Assembly: GCA_041745535.1 (NCBI GenBank)
Contig: JBGTIS010000210.1
Span: forward strand, 1-8,233
Direction: 5' to 3'
DNA length: 8,233 nt
Origin: JBGTIS01 sp041745535
GTDB taxonomy: Bacteria; Bacteroidota; Bacteroidia; Cytophagales; Cyclobacteriaceae
The position numbers and the translations under genes are program-made. The notes beneath the pieces were generated by a model. It had not been told where the DNA came from. It made no database searches and was given only the letters and a program-made list of their open reading frames with translations. Positions 7,430 to 8,233 of the stretch are shown here, piece after piece (the first letter of the stretch is position 1; every line of letters begins with the position of its first letter).

Positions 7430-7671
7430 TGGGGTCGCCCTTTAGATTTGTGAAACAAAGCGAGACTTTAAAAAGTACTACTAGAAAGAGAACCGAAAGT
7501 GTGAGTGGTGAACTACAGGGTCGCCTAATAAATTAGCCTTACCGCTGGAATTAGTCCCTCACATTTTTGTATTGAAATAGAGCCATTTAGAATATTAAGG
7601 CCGCCGCGCGGGGATTAGTCCTTCAATACCTTCGGTTTCTATCTATCACTTAACTATTTAACTGCAAAGCC
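7430..7671. other. Non-coding stretch upstream of IS110-like gene; candidate IS110 left end and bridge-RNA region
   Basis: No gene is credible here. It contains GC-rich palindromes GGGTCGCCC (7432-7440) and CCGCGCGG (7604-7611) and a 15-bp imperfect direct repeat, GGAATTAGTCCCTCA (7547-7561) and GGGATTAGTCCTTCA (7611-7625), with 13 of 15 bases identical. Known biology: IS110-group elements encode a structured bridge RNA in the non-coding end upstream of the transposase. By position this stretch could contain one, but no RNA fold was computed and the element is broken, so this is only a suggestion. The IS110 left boundary cannot be placed. Confidence 0.3.
7547..7625 (+). repeat. Imperfect 15-bp direct repeat pair
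   Basis: The copies at 7547-7561 and 7611-7625 differ at two positions and start 64 bp apart. Each is itself almost self-complementary around GGRATTAGTCC. They lie 47-125 bp ahead of the IS110-like start codon. Confidence 0.6.
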
Positions 7672-7698
7672 ATGAAATTTGATTGGGTTATTGGCATG

Positions 7699-7712
7699 GG
7701 ATGCCCCGCATT
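7699..7712. repeat. GC-rich mini-insert C in IS110-like transposase
   Basis: Fourteen bases (GGATGCCCCGCATT) split the GM and D codons of the conserved GMDI motif and shift the frame. They contain the hairpin ATGC-CCC-GCAT (7701-7711). The preceding bases also form GGCAT-GGG-ATGCC (7693-7705). Confidence 0.65.
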
Positions 7713-7907
7713 GATATCTGTAAAGCTACTCTGGATGCTGCCTTTTGTCAAAAGGATAGTCCTGTTCAGTTTACTCACCAGCAATTTGCTAACACTACCG
7801 TAGGGTTCAAGCAACTACTTACTTGGTTAAAAAAGCATAAGGTAGAGCTGAGTCATAGCTTCTTCTGTATGGAGCACACTGGTCATTATACCCTGGCACT
7901 ATGCTGT

Positions 7908-7923
7908 CGCGTCGGCGATCCGA
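7908..7923. repeat. GC-rich mini-insert D in IS110-like transposase
   Basis: Sixteen bases (CGCGTCGGCGATCCGA) after the codons for LALCC shift the frame. They contain the hairpin TCGG-CGAT-CCGA (7912-7923). The right boundary is set by the return of family-like sequence, FPQEQELPYT. Confidence 0.6.
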
Positions 7924-8013
7924 TTTCCGCAAGAGCAAGAACTGCCTTACACCCTTGTGAGTCCACCGCGTTTGAAAAGATCACTAGGCATCACTAGGGG
8001 TAAGAATGATCAG

Positions 8014-8027
8014 CGGTTCCCCGCCGG
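8014..8027. repeat. GC-rich block E at the IS110 deletion joint
   Basis: Fourteen bases (CGGTTCCCCGCCGG) sit exactly between the upstream piece ending GKNDQ and the C-terminal piece starting EKAKMSAL, where most of the gene is deleted. With one flanking base it forms GCGG-TTCC-CCGC (8013-8024). Confidence 0.55.
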
Positions 8028-8166
8028 GAAAAAGCTAAAATGTCTGCCTTAAATGCGGTCAAAGCCAAACTTATCAACCGTGTGTTTGCTACAGTGAACC
8101 GAGGCACTGAGTATGTACTCATCAAACAGTATGGACAAGCTGCTTAGGGCATAAGTGTAAAACATC

Positions 8167-8212
8167 TTTCCCTTAGGGGGCAAAACCCTAAAGTTTTGCC
8201 CCCTAAGGGAAA
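8167..8212. repeat. Perfect 20-bp inverted repeat with 6-base loop
   Basis: The left arm TTTCCCTTAGGGGGCAAAAC (8167-8186) and the right arm (8193-8212) are exact reverse complements around CCTAAA. The repeat starts 19 bp after the IS110-like stop codon. No T tract follows on either strand, so a simple Rho-independent terminator is not proven. It may be a terminator-like intergenic palindrome that is repeated in the genome and ended the contig, or a fold-back library artefact. Confidence 0.75.
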
Positions 8213-8214
8213 CA

Positions 8215-8233
8215 AGATCGGAAGAGCACACGT
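8215..8233 (+). other. Illumina TruSeq adapter contamination
   Basis: The final 19 bases, AGATCGGAAGAGCACACGT, match the start of the TruSeq read-1 adapter exactly. On the minus strand they read ACGTGTGCTC and give the false peptide start MCSSDL, a familiar mark of adapter in protein databases. This is not genomic sequence and should be trimmed. Confidence 0.97.

Larger units (their letters stand above)
7672..8147 (+). pseudogene. IS110-family transposase, internally deleted and frameshifted
   Basis: Four collinear pieces of one IS110 (DEDD) transposase can be read. First, MKFDWVIGM from the ATG at 7672. Second, from 7713, DICKATLDAAF, FKQLLTWLKKHK and CMEHTGHYTLALCC. Third, from 7924 in another frame, QELPYTLVSPPRLKRSLG and ITRGKNDQ. 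Fourth, from about 8028, EKAKMSALNAVKAKLINRVF and TEYVLIKQYG to a TAG at 8145-8147. GMDIxKATLD carries the first catalytic Asp, MEHTGHY the Glu, and RGKNDQ leads to the third acid. Pieces one, two and three join after removing 14 bp (7699-7712) and 16 bp (7908-7923). Between pieces three and four most of the protein is gone, including the last catalytic acids and the serine-bearing Tnp20 domain; about 145 aa remain of the usual 320-350. It cannot be active. Confidence 0.85.

Noticed and set aside
6489..7481. 12-bp direct repeat AAAAAGTACTAC at 6489-6500 and 7470-7481, as a possible target duplication around the IS cluster
   Set aside because: The methyltransferase does not continue after the second copy, and neither copy sits at a defined element end; it may be chance.
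8049..8231. Minus-strand open frame starting MCSSDL
   Set aside because: Its start is encoded by the Illumina adapter and it runs antisense to the IS110 C-terminus.
1..8233. CRISPR array or phage-defence operon
   Set aside because: No regularly spaced repeats and no recognisable defence enzymes other than the RHS toxin tip.

Overview
The window is a bacterial contig end, most likely from the phylum Bacteroidota (Chitinophagales/Cytophagales-like). The evidence is protein style: an RHS core typical of that phylum, a DUF5117/DUF4953-type secreted metalloprotease, AT-rich intergenic DNA and no strong GGAGG ribosome-binding sites. No tRNA, rRNA or CRISPR array is visible. All identifications rest on recognising motifs by eye; no database search was run.

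Layout. (1) 1-843, minus strand: the C-terminal end of an RHS polymorphic-toxin protein. It keeps the last part of the RHS core and a toxin tip with JAB/JAMM-type metallopeptidase motifs. It has no 5' part and leaves the window at the left edge. (2) 828-3332, minus: a large secreted zinc metalloprotease with HExxHxxGxxH and a Met-turn; its last codons overlap the RHS remnant, marking a rearrangement joint. (3) 3363-3666: an AT-rich divergent intergenic region. (4) 3667-4482 and 4506-5948, plus: a GT-A glycosyltransferase and a secreted M14 carboxypeptidase-like protein, 23 bp apart and probably co-transcribed. (5) 6105 to about 6512, plus: a zinc-ribbon SAM methyltransferase cut off just after its SAM-binding motif I.

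(6) About 6513-8147 is a graveyard of insertion sequences. An IS630-family transposase remnant (minus) is split by a 574-bp IS4-like element with perfect 20-bp terminal inverted repeats and a 9-bp, one-mismatch target duplication. Then come about 240 bp of non-coding DNA and a broken, internally deleted IS110-family transposase (plus). The most unusual signal is here: the IS4 and IS110 transposase reading frames can be restored by removing short (13-16 bp), GC-rich, self-complementary blocks. Similar blocks sit at the joints between IS pieces.

(7) 8167-8233: a perfect 20-bp inverted repeat, then 19 bases identical to the start of the Illumina TruSeq adapter. The last bases are therefore not genomic, and the right end of the contig deserves caution.

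The left two thirds is ordinary, intact chromosomal coding DNA for cell-surface and secreted functions. The right fifth is accessory DNA in which every gene is broken.
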